A stretch of 64,000 nucleotides of DNA from Microglena sp. YARC (GCA_022414725.1 CM039462.1:6690021-6754020), one strand, 5' to 3'. Counted from the stretch's first letter, positions 28,515-42,319 are shown. Numbers and translations: made by a program. The notes: generated by a model not told the origin, from the sequence alone.

Positions 28515-28532
28515 ACGTGTCTGAGTGTAACA
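28515..28532. other. Probable excision or deletion footprint of the mariner-Fanzor element
   Basis: Reads AAACGTGT-CTGAGTG-TA-ACACAAG. The flanks equal those of the filled site (7442 and 10556), and CTGAGTG equals the last 7 bp of the element's left end. In the empty site (33391-33415) these bases are absent. Confidence 0.65.
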
Positions 28533-28538
28533 CAAGAC

Positions 28539-31484
28539 CTAGCTGCTGTCAAGATTCACAAGGACCCTGTACTCGGGGCCAGACACCTCTGTATCCATCA
28601 AAAGTAAGCAGACATAGGCGTGACCAGCCTTCGCAGCTGCCCCCAAAGCCCTGCTGTAGCTAGAGTTCGCCTGGGCCCTGTACTGAAGTCCAGCCACCTC
28701 TGGATCCATCAGCAGCTTGCAGACATCTGCGTGACCTGCCTTGGCAGCCGCCCACAATGCCATGCTATCGCTAGAGTTAGCAAGGGCCCTGTACTCAAGT
28801 CCAGCCACCTCTGGATCCATCAGCATCTTGCAGACATCTGCGTGACCAGCCTTGGCAGCCGCCCACAAGGCCATGCTGTCACTAGAGTTCGCCCTGGCCC
28901 TGTACTCAAGTCCAGCCACCTCTGGATCCATGAGCATCTTGCAGACATCTGCGTGACCTGCCTTGGCAGACGCCCCCAAGGGCCTGCTGTTGATATTGTT
29001 CGCCCTGGCCATGTGCTGGAGTCCAGCCACTGCTGGATCCATCAGCAGCTTGCAGACATCGGCGTGACCGGCCTTTGCAGCCTCCCACAAGGCCCTGCTG
29101 TCACTAGAGTTCGCCCTGCCCCTGTACTCAATTCCAGCCACCGCTGGATCCATCAGTAGCTTGCATACATCGGCGTGACCGGCCTTCGCAGCCGCCCACA
29201 AGGCCCTGCTGTTGATATGGTTCGCCCTGGCCCTGAACTCAATTCCAGCCACTGCTGGATCCATCAGCAGCTTGCAGACATCAGCGTGACCTTCATTCGC
29301 AGACACCCACAAGGCCCAGCTGACGCTAGAGTTCGCCCTGGCCCTGAACTCAAGTCCAGCCACCTCTGGATCCATCAGAAGCTTGCAGACATCTGCGTGA
29401 CCTTCCTTGGCAGCCGCCCACAATGCCCTGCTGTCGCTAGAGTTCGCCCTGGCTCTGAACTCGATTCCAGCCACCGCTGGATCCATCAGCAGCTTGCAGA
29501 CATCTGCGTGACCTTCATTTGCAGCCACACGCAAGGCCCAGCTGTCGCTAGAGTTCGCCCTGGCCCTGAACTCAATTCCAGCCACCGCTGGATCCATCAG
29601 CAGCTGCAGACATCTGCGTGACCTTTCGTTGCAGCGGCCACAAGGCCCTGCTGTTGATATGGTTCGCCCGGCCCTGAACTCAATTCCAGCACCACTCTGG
29701 ATCCATCAGCAGAACGCAGACATCTGCGTGACCTGCCCTGGCAGCCAGCGCCCTGCTGTCGCTAGAGTTCGCCCGGCCCTGAACTCAATTCCAGCCACCT
29801 CTGGATCCAATCAGCAGCTTGCAGACATCTGCATGACCTTCCTGTGCAGCCACCCACAATGTGCCCAGCTGTCGCTAGAATTCGCCCGGCCCCTGAACTC
29901 AATTCCAGCCACCGCTGGATCCATGAGCAGCTGCATACATCTACGTGACCTTCTTGCAGCCTCACGCAAGGCCCAGCTGTTGCTAGAGTTTGCCAGGCTC
30001 TGAACTCAAGTCCAGCCACCGCTGTATCCCATCAGCAGCTGCAGACATCTGCATGACCTTCCTTGGAAGCCAGAGACAATGCCCAGCTGTCTCTAGAGTT
30101 CGCCAGGGCCCTGAACTCAAGTCCAGTCACCGATGATCCATCAGCAGCTTGCAGACATCTGCGTGACCTTCCTGTGCAGCACCCACAAGGCCCTGCTGTC
30201 GCTAGAGTTCGCCCGGGCCCTGAACTCAATTCCAGCCACCGCTGGATCCATCAGTAGCTTGCAGACATCTGTCGTGACCTTCCTTGCAGCCTCCCACAAT
30301 GCCATGCTGTCGCTAGAGTTCGCCAATGCCTGAACTCAAAAGCCCAGCCACCAATGTGATCCATGAGCAGATTGCAGAGATCTGCGTGACCGTCCTCTTC
30401 GCAGCCGCCACACAAGGCCCTGCTGTCGCTAGAGTTCGCCCGGGCCCTGAACTCAATTCCAGCCACCTCTAGATCCATCAGCAGCTTGCAGACATCTGCG
30501 TGACCTGCCTGTGCAGCCACCGCAATGCCCAGCTGTCTCTAGATCGCCCTGCCCTGAACTCAATTCCTGCCACCTCTGGATCCCATGAGCAGCTTGCAGA
30601 CATTCTGCGTGACTTGCCTTTGCAGCCTCCCACAAGCCCAGCTGTCGTTAGAGTCGCCAGGGCCCTAAACTCAAGTCCAGCCACCTTTGTATCCATAAGC
30701 AGTTGCAACATCTGCGTGACCTCCCTTCGCAGCCGCCCACAATGCCCTGCTGTCTCTTAGAGTTAGCCCGGGCCCTGCCATACCAAGTCCAGCCACTGCT
30801 GGATCCATCAGCAGCTTGCAGACAATCTGCTGACCTTCATTAGCAGCCTCCCACAAGGCCCAGCTGTCCGCCATAGTCAATTCGCCCGGCCCTGAACTCA
30901 AGTCCAGCCACCTCTGATCCATGAGCAAGTACTTGCAGACATCTGCGGATGACCCGTCCTTCGCGCCGCCCACAATGCCCTCTGTCTCTAGAGTTCGCCC
31001 TGGCCCTGAACTCAATTCCAGCCACTCTGGATCCATGAGCAGCTTGCAGACATCTGCGTGACCTTCCTGTGCAGCCACCCGCACATGCCCAACTGTCGTT
31101 AGAGTTCGCCCTGGCCCTGAACTCAAGTCCAGCCACCTCTGGATCCCATGAGCAGCTTGCAGACATCTGCGTGACCTGCCTTGGCAGCCACATAGAGAAG
31201 CTTGTTTTCATTTTGGTTCGCCCTCAATTGTAGGCCCTTAACCTGTACAAGAGGATTGGACACCAAGCATTCTTCTAGAAGGTCGGTGCGCCCCCCTTTC
31301 GCCATCATCTCTCCAACTCGCCTGTGGTGGCTCCGGATCAGTACGGTAATGGGCCATCCAGAAAATCTGTTGTGCAGATTTTTTTTACACTAAATACAAT
31401 CTTGGGTTGGAAGAGAAAAGGGCAATACGATCAAGAATGTCATATGGGAAACCGTTAAGGAGATGATCGCGTGGGCGAATGCAT
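28539..31484 (-). pseudogene. F-box/ankyrin-repeat protein, gene J, many indels in the 5' two-thirds
   Basis: 3' part clean: about 9 repeats from 29597 to the end VLVNLDSS-TGA (28539). From 29600 to the expected ATG (31482-31484) the sequence still aligns with repeats, the linker and the F-box segment, but a base is lost or gained every 50-100 bp. About 24 repeats in all. The abrupt onset of errors at about 29.6 kb argues for consensus quality, not biology. Confidence 0.75.
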
Positions 31485-31640
31485 GTTCGATGAACATGTG
31501 TGTACAAACAAGCGCCACAGGATGGTATAAAATAAAAATACTGAGTTGGGATAAACCCTATAAACCCTTGATTGCACTCTGCTGGCATGCAAAGCGACGG
31601 ATAAACAAGCGGCACTTGCCTGGCGGTATCTGCAAGCGGT

Positions 31641-31830
31641 ACCAGAGACGCGGTGTTTCTGTCTCCCGGCGATTTTTATTTGATTTTTCAAAGCAGAATT
31701 AGAGCCGTACGAACGAGCTCACTCACTCGCCCAACCAGAGATTTTAGCTCTCCGCGCAGAATTGCGATCCCGACCAGACCAGGCTTCGAAACCAGTCAAA
31801 ATCATCCGGGAGGCAATGAACAAATGTACT
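31641..31830. mobile_element. MITE family 1 copy (error-rich)
   Basis: Contains GTCTCCCGGCGATTTTTATT and the right part AATCATCCGGGAGGCAATGAACAA. Confidence 0.5.
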
Positions 31831-31899
31831 GGTGCAAACTTGTCTTTCTTTGATCTTACATTTCTTTCAAGTTTCACTCACACACGGTTCAACAACACC

Positions 31900-32930
31900 G
31901 AATCTGTATCAAGGATACATACACAATCGACGGGAATACTAAAACGTAAAATGAAAAACCGCTCGTCTTGAGTGTACGTACACCTTGCGGGTACCTTAAT
32001 GTTGTCGCGACCACCGGAGGGGGACGATTTGGTGTCTACAACAATACGAGTTTTTATCATTCAACAACAACAGAGCTGCTGTGGGCAAATGGAAGAGGTC
32101 GTCCTAGACCCATCAATTCCATGCAGTGCAGACTTGCGATTTGTGAGAGCAGAAGAGCGATCCGGTCCGAGTAAATGCTATGCACATTTCTGGACGAGAA
32201 TCGCAGTCCTACCATCACGTACACACACACTCCAAGATGAGTAACTAATGTCCCCATTGACGAATTTTGAGAATCGACAAGGGAATGGCGAAGCCACCCT
32301 CTGTGCTTCTCTTGTGCGCCTTTACGTTTATTGTACAACCTTACCCCTAAGTGGTCGCAATCAGCGACCTTTGGCATCGTTTTTCGATTTCGTGTGACTA
32401 AAACGTTCACCACCCAACCTAAGCTTCACGTCTGCTGAACAAACACTTGGGATCTTGTAAACACGTTCTTTTTCTTTTACCCGTTCCCAACGACATAAGA
32501 GTCGTTTCTGAACTCATCTGTCACAGAAAAGTCCTCTTTGAAAATTCTTGTTAGCGACGAGCGAACATGGCCCCAGTGGAATCTGCAACTTCTCCCGGCA
32601 GAGTCCAGTCATAGGCTTCAGTTTCGTGATGCAGATCCGTAGAGACCCTCCATGTTTTGGACCATTCTTCTGAATAGCCTGCATACTCAGTCCTATCCCC
32701 GAATGATCTTTCATGTGGTCCACTTCTGCGTCTTCGGGGAATTTAATCTATTTAAAGTGGTGAAGTGAGTCTGGACTGGACCCGACGTGGTATCAATACC
32801 CCTGGTAAACCCATGCGTTGTTTGAAAAAACAACAGCAAACGCTCTTCGGTGTGGTTAGTGCATTGTGAGTTGACGGGGGAATCGTATTAAAACGATTTT
32901 AACAAATCCTTATTCGTCTCATAAAAAAGG
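31900..32930. other. Non-ankyrin stretch inside the error tract
   Basis: A MITE family 2 end (ACGGGAATACTAAAACGTAA, about 31930) is followed by unique sequence. Minus-strand segments DHMKDHSGIGLSMQAIQK (32.7 kb) and ASLHCMELMGLGRP (32.1 kb) look like coding remnants. The DNA of the second recurs at 53235-53290. The family is not recognised. Confidence 0.35.
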
Positions 32931-33390
32931 TTGCTTTACAATTACACGTCGTTTTTCGATTTGTACACCAAAGCGTTGCCACCTCCCACAGAGCGTAGAA
33001 CGACTGATGTCGTAAACACAGAAGTTTTTAACACACCCAACTTTTGTCAGTCGACCACGACCATTCTTAACGCCAATTTTCTAAAACGCGATCAGGCCGT
33101 ATATGTGCGTACATTTTCATTTCCATCTGGCCCAATATATATGTTTCATTTTACTGTTCCCCGACTGCAGAAGTTACCATTCTTCAAAGTTCAGCCTGCA
33201 AAGTCAAAGTGCTGGCTCACATCGTGCGCATCTAATAATCATTTTCAAAGAGTTCTGCCTCATAATCAAATAATATTTATGCTACATCTGGAATTATTGG
33301 AACACGGCAGCGATATTTTCGCTTTGCAGCAACTGAACACATTTCTGAAAAGTTGAGGAGAGTAAATAAATACTTGCTCTACGGTGGCAA

Positions 33391-33415
33391 GAAACGTGTC
33401 TTGCCTAACACAGAG
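33391..33415. other. Empty insertion site of the mariner-Fanzor element
   Basis: GAAACGTGTCTTGCC-TA-ACACAGAG, in the 3' spacer of the next ankyrin unit. It has a single TA where the occupied paralogous site has the 3098-bp element flanked by TA on each side. Confidence 0.75.
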
Positions 33416-35290
33416 ACCCCAGTTGCTTTCAAGTTTCACAATGGCCCTGAACTCGGGACAGCTACCGCTGAGATTCACATGAGCAGCTTGCATACATCTG
33501 CGTGACCCCTTTGGCAGCCGCCTCTCAAACGGCCCTGCTGTCGACAGAGTTCGCCCGTTCCCTGAACTCAATTCCATGCAAACCTTATGGAGTCCATCAG
33601 CAGCTTTGCAGACATCTGCGTGACCGCCTTGGCAGCCGCCATCAAGGCCCGCTTGTCGACAGAGTTCGCCCGGGCTCCTCGAACTCAATTCAGTCAACTC
33701 TGGATCCGATCCAGCAGCTTGCAGACATACTGCGTGACCTGCCTTGGCCAGCCCCACCAATGCCCTTGCTGTTCGCTAGAGTCGCACCTGCCCTGAACTC
33801 AATTCCAGCAACCTCTGGATCCCATGAGCAGCTTGTCAGACATCGCGTGACCTTGCCTTGGCAGCCGCCCACAATGCCCTGCTGTCGCTAGAGATTCGCC
33901 CGGGCCTGAATTTGGAGTCCAGCCACCTCTGGATTCTGAGAGCAGCTTCGCAGACATCTGCTTGACATACCTTTCTTGTGCAGAGACCTCAACGCAAGGC
34001 CCTGCTGTTGATAATGTCGCCCCTCTGGCCCTGAATTTGAGTCCAGCCACTCTGGATTCAGAGGGGCAGCTGCAGAGAGTCTGCGTTGACCTTCCTGTGC
34101 AGCCTCACACAAGGTGCCCTGCTGTCGAGCATGGAGTTTAGCCCTGGCCCTGTACTCCAATTCCAGCCGCACCTCGCTGAGATCCATCAGAAGCTTGCAA
34201 ACATCTGCGTGACCTTTCTTAATGCAGCCGCCCACAAGGCCGCTGTCCGCTGGAGTTTATCTGCCCTGCCTGATACTCAAGTCAGCCAGACCGCTGGAAA
34301 TCAGATCAGCAGCTTGCAGACATCTGCGTGACCTTCCTGTGCAGGCTCAGACCACAAGTCTCTATGCTGTCGCCCCTAGTGAGTTCGCCTGGCACCTGAA
34401 CAAGTCCAGCCACCGCTCGTGGATCTGCTGAGCATCAGCTGCGCCCTCGCGTTACAATCAAACACGAGCCGCAACATGATCAGATGTGTTCCAATGCTTG
34501 GGACAGTGTCCCCGTGAACCGATCTCTATCTTGAGAGAGCCTGCTCATCAAATCTGTCCGAACGATCGAGTGTCGCTCTGGCCTGAACTCAATTCTTCTC
34601 TCAGCAGCCACCTCTGACTTCCAACATCCTAGCTTGGCAAACAATTCATCAGTGCAGACATCTTCCTTGAGCACTGGCTATGTTCTTATGTATGCTGTCC
34701 ATCGGTTTCTTCTTCATCGTGATTCGCCGCTCTTGCTTTACGCTGTCTATTACCTAATTCCACTCAAGTCCACCCTCTATAGGATTTCCATTTCATGTAG
34801 CAGCTGCAGACATCCATCTGCTGCATGACCCTCCACTGGCAGCGCCCAACAAGCCGCTGCCTTGTTTCTGCACATTCGTATCGCTCTGGCCTGCTGAACT
34901 CAAGTCCAGCCACCTTCTGGGATCCATCAGCAGCTTCAGACATACTGCGTGTGCCTTGGCAGCCACATGGAGAAGCTTGCTTCATTTTGGTTCGCTGCCT
35001 CATTGTAGGGCGCCCGCTTACCAAGAGCGATGGACACAGCATAGCATATCTAGATAAGGTTCGACCGCTCGCCCCTTCGCCTATCATTTTCCAAACTCTC
35101 TGTGAGGTTGGATCAGTTCGGGCAAGGGGCAATCCTGAAAATCTGTTGCGACATAGTGGTGCATGCACACTTAGAGTACGAATCTGCGCTTCGAAGGAGA
35201 ATAGGGCAATACGGATATGAATGTTATGGGTACACGTAAGGAGTGGAAACGAGAGTATCGCGACTGTTCGCGATATAAGTCAATTGTCGA
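33413..35290 (-). pseudogene. F-box/ankyrin-repeat unit K (error-rich)
   Basis: Repeats, the linker (QPPQRV region at about 35090) and F-box-like region are visible at DNA level in the same orientation as genes A-J. The frame is lost throughout. A MITE family 1 copy follows upstream at about 35456-35660. Confidence 0.5.
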
Positions 35291-36059
35291 AGTGTGTAGA
35301 ATGCTGTGTTCAAACAAGCGCACAGTGGCTGGTATAAATAAACATGAGGATTGGATAAACCCCATTCACGTCTATAAAACCCTTGGTTGCACTTGGAGTT
35401 GGCACGCTAGTTATCTGCAAAGCGGCACTTGCCTGGCGGTATTCTAAGAAAACGGTACAGAATGGTTTTCAGCTGCTCCTTCCGGCTGATTTTTTTGAAT
35501 TCCAAAGCAGAAGTTAGAGCCGTCTCAGGACGAACCGATCTCACAAATCAGCTTCCGCCAACTACATATTTATATATCCGCGGATATTCGGATTCGACTC
35601 TACCAGACCAGCTCCGAAAATAACCAGTCAAAATCCCTCCGGGAGGCAAAACAAATGTACTGGTGTCACAATTGTTTACTTTCTACATTAAGGAATTCAA
35701 TGTGCATCAAGTTTTACATTCTTCAAAGTAGCCTGAAAGAAGTCTAAGTGCTGTCTCTCATCAGTGCGCATCAATAATCCTATTTCATGCCTTCATAATC
35801 CAACAAATATTCTTATGCTACATCTTCAATAGTAGCTCTGAAAAGTCAAAGAGGAATGCTGTCTCCTCATCGTGCGCATCTCCGAAATAATTCCATTCAT
35901 GCCTCATCCAAAATATTTATGCTACATCTGGAATTATTGGACACCAGCGATATTTTCGCTTGTGAGCAAACTGAACACATTGCTGAAACAGTTTCAGAGG
36001 AGAGTGGATAAAATGCTTGCTCGACAATGTAGGTTCAATAAAGAAAACGTGTCCTGTCT

Positions 36060-38640
36060 AGACAGACAACAGACCCAGCTGCTGTCAAGTTTCACAATGG
36101 CCCTGTACTCAGGGCCAGCCGGCCTCTGGATCCATCAGCAGCTTGCAGACATCTGCCTGACCTTCCTTCGCCAGCCGCCCGCAAATCTCTTGATGTAGAC
36201 TAAGTTGCCAAGGGCCCTGAACTCACTTCCAGCCACATCTGGATCCACGAGAGCAGCTTGCAGACATACTGCGTGATACCATTGCCTTGGTCAAGCCGCC
36301 CACAAGGCCAGCTCGTCTCTAGAGTTACCGGGCATGAACTCAAGTCCAGCCACCGCTGGATCACAAAAGCAGCTTGCAAGACATACTGCCTGACTCACTG
36401 CTGCGTAACTCGACATCTACTATCTGTCACGATGCAAAATATGTACTCACTGCTGTACTCACTTTCTGCTGGTTGATATGGCTCTGCTCTGTTGATCTGG
36501 CCGCCGGTACTCACGCCTGTTGATATTATATTGATATATTATGATATATACATATGATATGTACTCAACTGCTGTTGATAATATGATATATATATGATAT
36601 ATATGGCCTGGCCCTGTACTCATGCTGTACTCACTGCTGTACTCACTGGCTTTGATATGGCTGTGCACTGTTCAGATAGATACCTCACATGGCTGGCCTG
36701 TACTCACGTGTTGATATGGCTACTCGATGCTTGGTGAACGATTAGGCTTTGGCTCCTTTCACTTCTATCCTAGTGATATATGCAATGTTACTCACTGCTG
36801 TTGAATATGAGTACATCTGGCCCCTGTACTCCACTTGCTGTTGATATGGCCCTCTGGCCTGTTGATAAAGTCGTGTACTCGTTGTACCACACCGCTATCA
36901 TCCAATCAGCAGCTTGCAGACATCTGCGTGACCTTCCTTTGCAGCCACCCGCACGCCCAGCTTCGCTAGAGTTCGCCTGGCCCTGAACTCAATTCCAGCC
37001 ACCTCTGAATCCATGAGCAGCTTGCAGACATCTTGCGTGACCTTTAATGGGGCCTCCAACCAAGGCCCAGCTGTCTCTAGAGTTCGCCCTGGCCTAGAAC
37101 CTCTAATTCCAGCCACCGCTGGATCCATCAGTCAGCTTGCATGACTCTGCGTGACCTTCCGCATGAGCCACACACAAGGCCTGCTTTCCGCTAGAGTTCG
37201 CCCCTGGCCACCATCAACTCAACTTCCAGACCACTCTGGATCAATGAGCAGCTTCGCAGACATCTGCTTGACCTTCCTGTGAGCCACCGCAATTGCCCAG
37301 TTCCGTATAATGGAGTTCGCCACTGCGCCCTGAACTACAAGTTACCAAGCCACATCCAGATCCCATGAGACATTGGCATGCAGAACATCTGCGCTGACCT
37401 TCTCTGCAGCGCGCTCCAATGCCCTGACCTCAGTTAATATGACGCCCGCGCCGCTGGCCCATGTACCTTGATCCAGCCACTAGGACGTCTCTCGTCACGC
37501 TAGCTTGCACGGAATACTGACTTTGACCATATCCTGTTGCAGACTTCCGCAAGGTCCACTGCTGTTGTCATCTGTTCGCCCTGGCCCTGTACTCAATTCC
37601 AGCCCACCTCTGGATTCCATGGTATGTGCCACTCTTGATATACATCTGCTGACCTCCATGTGCAGCCGCCCACATCATGGACACCAGCTGTCTTAGAGTT
37701 CGCACTGGCCTAAACTCAACTTCCCAGCCACCGCTGGATTCCATCAGCAGCTTCATGACACCTCGACGATGAACTTCAACTGGCAGCCAACCCTCAAGGC
37801 CATAGCTGTCCTAGTAGTTACGCCAGGGGTCTTGAATCTCACAATTCCCATCCACCCTCTGATCCCAATGAGCGAGTTGACAGACATTCTGCTGATCCTA
37901 CATAGCCAGCCAGACACAATTGCCCTGCTTACGCTAGCAGTTCGCCAGGCTCTGAACTCGAATTCCAGCCAACCTCTTGGATCCATTGACGCAGCTGCAA
38001 AACATCTGCACTGAGTGACAGTCTCGGACCTCCCTTGGCAGCGCCCCAAGGCCACCTGCTGTCCTTACGATTCGCATGGGCCCTGAACTCAATTCCACCA
38101 CCTCTGGATCCCATGAGCAGCATTAGCAGGACATGTCTTGACGTGTACCTTCCCTCCTGCAGCCGCCCGACAAGGCCACGCTGTCGCAGAAAAGTTATTC
38201 TCTGGGCCCTGAAATCACGGGCCACCCGGATCTCATCAGCAGCTTCAGACATCTGGCGTGTGACACTGCTTAGGCACAGCCGAAGCAAGAGAAGATTTTG
38301 TTTCATCTTGTGCGCCCTCATTGTTGGGCCCCCTTAACCGTCTTATGTCTAGAAGAGATCCATATGGCACACCAAGCATCGTTCTTGCGTAAGGAGCAGA
38401 AGCGGCTCGAGCACCCCCGAGTCGCTCATCTATCTCTCCAACTCGCCATGCTGTGTTGTTGTGAGATCAGCATACACGCTAAATGGGCCATCCAGAAAAT
38501 CTGTATCGTGCCACAGAGTTTTACTCAAACAATCGTTAGCGAGCAAAAGAAGCTATGGCAATACGATCAAGAATTCCATGGGGAAACACGTTACGGACAT
38601 GATCGCGCGTGAGTGCCAGATATGTCCATGTCGAAGTTGG
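36060..38640 (-). pseudogene. F-box/ankyrin-repeat unit (error-rich)
   Basis: Ends with CTGCTGTCAAG-type C-terminus at about 36080; the 5' block (CTATGGCAATACGATCAAGA) is at about 38550. 36420-36900 is low-complexity consensus noise. MITE family 1 at about 38895-39110 follows upstream. Confidence 0.45.
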
Positions 38641-39419
38641 ATAAATGTTTGTACAATCGTTGCAGCGCCACAGCGAATGGTTATATAACATAAATACCTC
38701 AATGAGTTAGGATAAAACCGACAAAACACCCATTCTACGGTTTTGCAACCTTATGTTCCTGGTATGCAGAGCGACACAGCGGAGAGACTGTGCTACTGCT
38801 GCAACGCGTATTCAACGGCTACTTGCCTGGCCGAGTCTGCAAGCTGGTAACTGTGAAGCATGGCACTCGCCTCTTTTGCGGCACGGTATTGCGGAAGCAC
38901 ACAGAATGTGGTTTTCCTGCACTCCCGGCGATTTTGAATTGAATTTTCCAATCCAGACGTGTACGCGCCCGTCTCAACCGAACACCTCACTCACTTCGCC
39001 AACTAGATATTTATATCTCCGCGGAACTTGACCATTCCAGACCAGGACCAGGCTCCGAAAACCAGTCTGCAAATCGCCTCCGGAGGCTAGGGCCACGAAC
39101 AAATTACTGGTGCAACATTAAAGGAACTTCAAGTTTCATCAAGTGTGTAACATCTCTCAAAGTCAGCCTGAACAAGTCAAAAGTTAGCGTGTCTCTACAT
39201 CGATGAGAGGCAGTCTATCAATAACCAATTTCACAGGATCCGCCATGCCATTAACATCCAAATACACACGTTTACTGCTACGATCTGGAATCTAGTTAGG
39301 CACGCGACGCTACGCACCCGATTTTCGCCATTGATGAGAGATCCTGAACACATGACATGAAAAAAGATTTGATAGAGGAGTAATATAAATAATCGTTGCT
39401 TCTTATCTTAGCTCGCAAG

Positions 39420-41540
39420 GACCACCAGATTGTGATTTCAGAGTTCAAATGGCCCCTTGTAAGCGCAAACAAGCCACCGCTGGAATCACACTAGCAGCTC
39501 TGCCAGAGATCTGCGTGACCTTCTTTGAGCCAGCCGCAAGGGGGCCCAATGAGGCTAAGGCCAGAACAGACTAAGTTCGCCGCGGGCCGATGAACCAAGT
39601 CCAGAAGCGCGACCTCCTGCCGATCCTTACATCAGCACTGCAATCATACTGCGTGACCCAGTCTTTTCGGCTAGCAGGCCCTCCCGAGAGCCTATGTACT
39701 GGCACTCCACTGCTAGCAAAGTCAGTCGCGCCATTCCGGGCCCTAAAACATCAATTCCACTCACCCTCTACGCAATCACACTCACAGCAGTTGCGAGAAA
39801 CTAGCGGATCCTGCGCTGCTTGCCTATACATAACACGCACAAATCCCTGCTGTCGGAAAGCTAGTTACGACAGCTGGCACCCAAAACTCACATCTCCCGA
39901 GACCAAATGCCGTTGCGCTGCATCCGCTACAGCAGCTTGCATTAAAATCTTGCGTATTGACTCCTACGCATTCGCGACGCCAGCCGACTCGACAATAGGA
40001 ACCCAGCTGTTGATCAGAGTGTTCGCGCGGGCCCTGACACTCAATATTCCAGCCACCTCTGATTTCCCGCACAGCGGCTTGCATACTATCGCCGACCTGC
40101 GATCTCTTCAGCAGTCTTCTCGAGCACAGCCACAAGCTGCTTCGCATAGAGTTCGAGCCGCGGCCCCTGAACTCTATATTCCGAGCTCTATCCTACTGGT
40201 TATCCCTTGCACACTTATATCGTAAGGCGCAGCCATTAAACACTCATGAAGAGTTTGCCATATATCCAATCTGTCTGTGTACCTTTCATTTTGCTCTAGC
40301 CCACCACAAGCGCCTGCTGTCGCTGGAGTTAGCCCTATCCTTATCAAGTTCCATGCCCACCTCTGATTCCATCGCAGCTTGCTACTATCGCTGAAGCTAT
40401 TCCTTAACTATAAGCAGATCTTTCCTCCTTTCTAAAGACAGCAGTCGTCCTCCATAGCTCACCCTCTTGCTCCAATCCTAGCGCACCCTGAATCTCCGTG
40501 ATGATCACAGCCCGCCTAATGACATATATCTGCGTATGACTCTAGATTATGCCCCAGCCATTGCCCTCCAATCGCGGCTGCTACCTGCGCTAGAAGTCTA
40601 AGCCCGACCTTAACCAAGCTCCGACACAACGCACTTGATATTGAAGCGGTATCCATTCATGAGAGGCCCTTACGAGATACCAATTCCGCGTGACCTACCG
40701 ACTTTGGCAGTCCGCCGCACAAAGGCCCCTGCTTTCGCTAGATTAAGCCAACTAGGTCATCCTGCATAGTCGAATCCACCACCTCACTGAATCTAGCATT
40801 TCGAGCTAGTGCTTGCAGACATCTGCTTTATATCGTCTCTTCTTATGTGCATGTCTCTCCTTTGCCCCACAAGGCCCAGCTGTCTCTAGAATAATCGAGT
40901 CCACATCGAATATGTCTGTCTATACTCACTAATTTCAGCCAAGCCGCTGGATCCATGATCAAGCTAACTGTTGCAATCTATTACTCGCGGCCGCACCACC
41001 TCAATATGATTATATGGTATTGGCCTCCCACAAAGGCAACGGAGCCTGTCTCTAGCGCACGCTTCCGGTCTCATGCCATCTGCACTTCTAATTCCAGCAG
41101 CCAGCATGGTTATATCCCCTATGAATCATCTCACAGCGGGTTGCAGTAAACTCTTTCGCGTGCGATTAGCAGTTGCACCATGCCTTTTGCAGCCAACATG
41201 GAAGAAAGCTTCTTTCATTTTGGTGCCGCCCTCAGTTGTAGGCCCCTTAACCTGCTGAAGCAAGAGGTACTTGACACCAAGCAACTGCTCAGAAGGTCGC
41301 TCGCCCGCCCTTCGCCATCATCTCTCCAACTCATCTGTGGTGGTATGGATCGAGATCGGCAAGAGACAAACCACTCACACTCGTTCGCGCATTTAGTCTT
41401 TTGCACACTAATATTACAATCCTTGAGTAGGTTGGAGAGAGAGTAGGCATCATAGCGATATACGATTCAAAAGATAATGTCATCGGGAACCGACGATCGT
41501 TAGAATCCTATTCGCGGTGCGAATGCATGGACTTCGGTAT
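39420..41540 (-). pseudogene. F-box/ankyrin-repeat unit (very error-rich)
   Basis: Recognisable pieces: AGAAGCTTCTTTCATTTTGG-type linker at about 41205, GCCATCATCTCTCCAACTC at 41315, GAATGCATGGACTTCG at 41520. The body is barely alignable. MITE family 1 traces at about 41755-41960. Confidence 0.4.
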
Positions 41541-42319
41541 TGAACTAATCGCTTGTATCCAAACACTCCAGCGCACACAGTAACATGGTATAAAGAAACA
41601 AAATCGAATGAGTGGGAGTAAACACCTATAAAAACCAAAGTTGCGATTTCTGCACCATTGCTAAGTCATCAGGTAATAAGTCGATGACCGATTTTGGTAT
41701 AGGACATGACGAGACAGTTACCCGGGTTGTATACTTGAATGGGTATGCGCCGTCTACCCAGAGGCAGATTATATTTGAAATTTTCCGACCGGCAGAAAGT
41801 TGTGAGAGCCGTCCACGAATGCGCGACTACTCACTCTGCCAACAGAGATTGTGTACTCGTCCTCGGAATTAGCGTATTCCGACCCAGACAAGGCTCGAGA
41901 TAACCTACGACAATAATTCAGCTATCCGGTGGCTGATCTTAGGAACAACAAAATTGACTATGTATGTGGCATATATGTTGACAGATAGTCATCAAGTTCT
42001 CATTAATTCCCATAACTTATCAATACACATCGAAAGACATTGTCTTCTATTAGTACGAAAACCATTTCGAGAGACGTATAAGAACTATAGAAGTTACATC
42101 TTCAAAGTAGCCTAGAAAAAGTCAAAGTGCTAATCAATCGCGAGAAGGAAAGTAGAGAAACCAAGAAAAATAGACCCCCAATAAAAATGCAGACACATCA
42201 ATACTTATTTTTAATAGTTCACTTCCTCATTAATCAACACTATTTATCTTGGAATATGTTAGCACACACCGATATATTTTCGCTTTAGCAACTGAACCAC
42301 ATGCTGATAAATTTGAGAG

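Noticed and set aside
5422..31484. Regular 111-bp repeats as a CRISPR-like array
   Set aside because: No short repeat/unique spacer structure; the whole unit is coding and homologous. No cas genes.
36420..36900. AT-rich TGATATATGG repeats as a novel satellite or origin
   Set aside because: Made of shuffled fragments of ankyrin-repeat sequence inside the failed-consensus tract.
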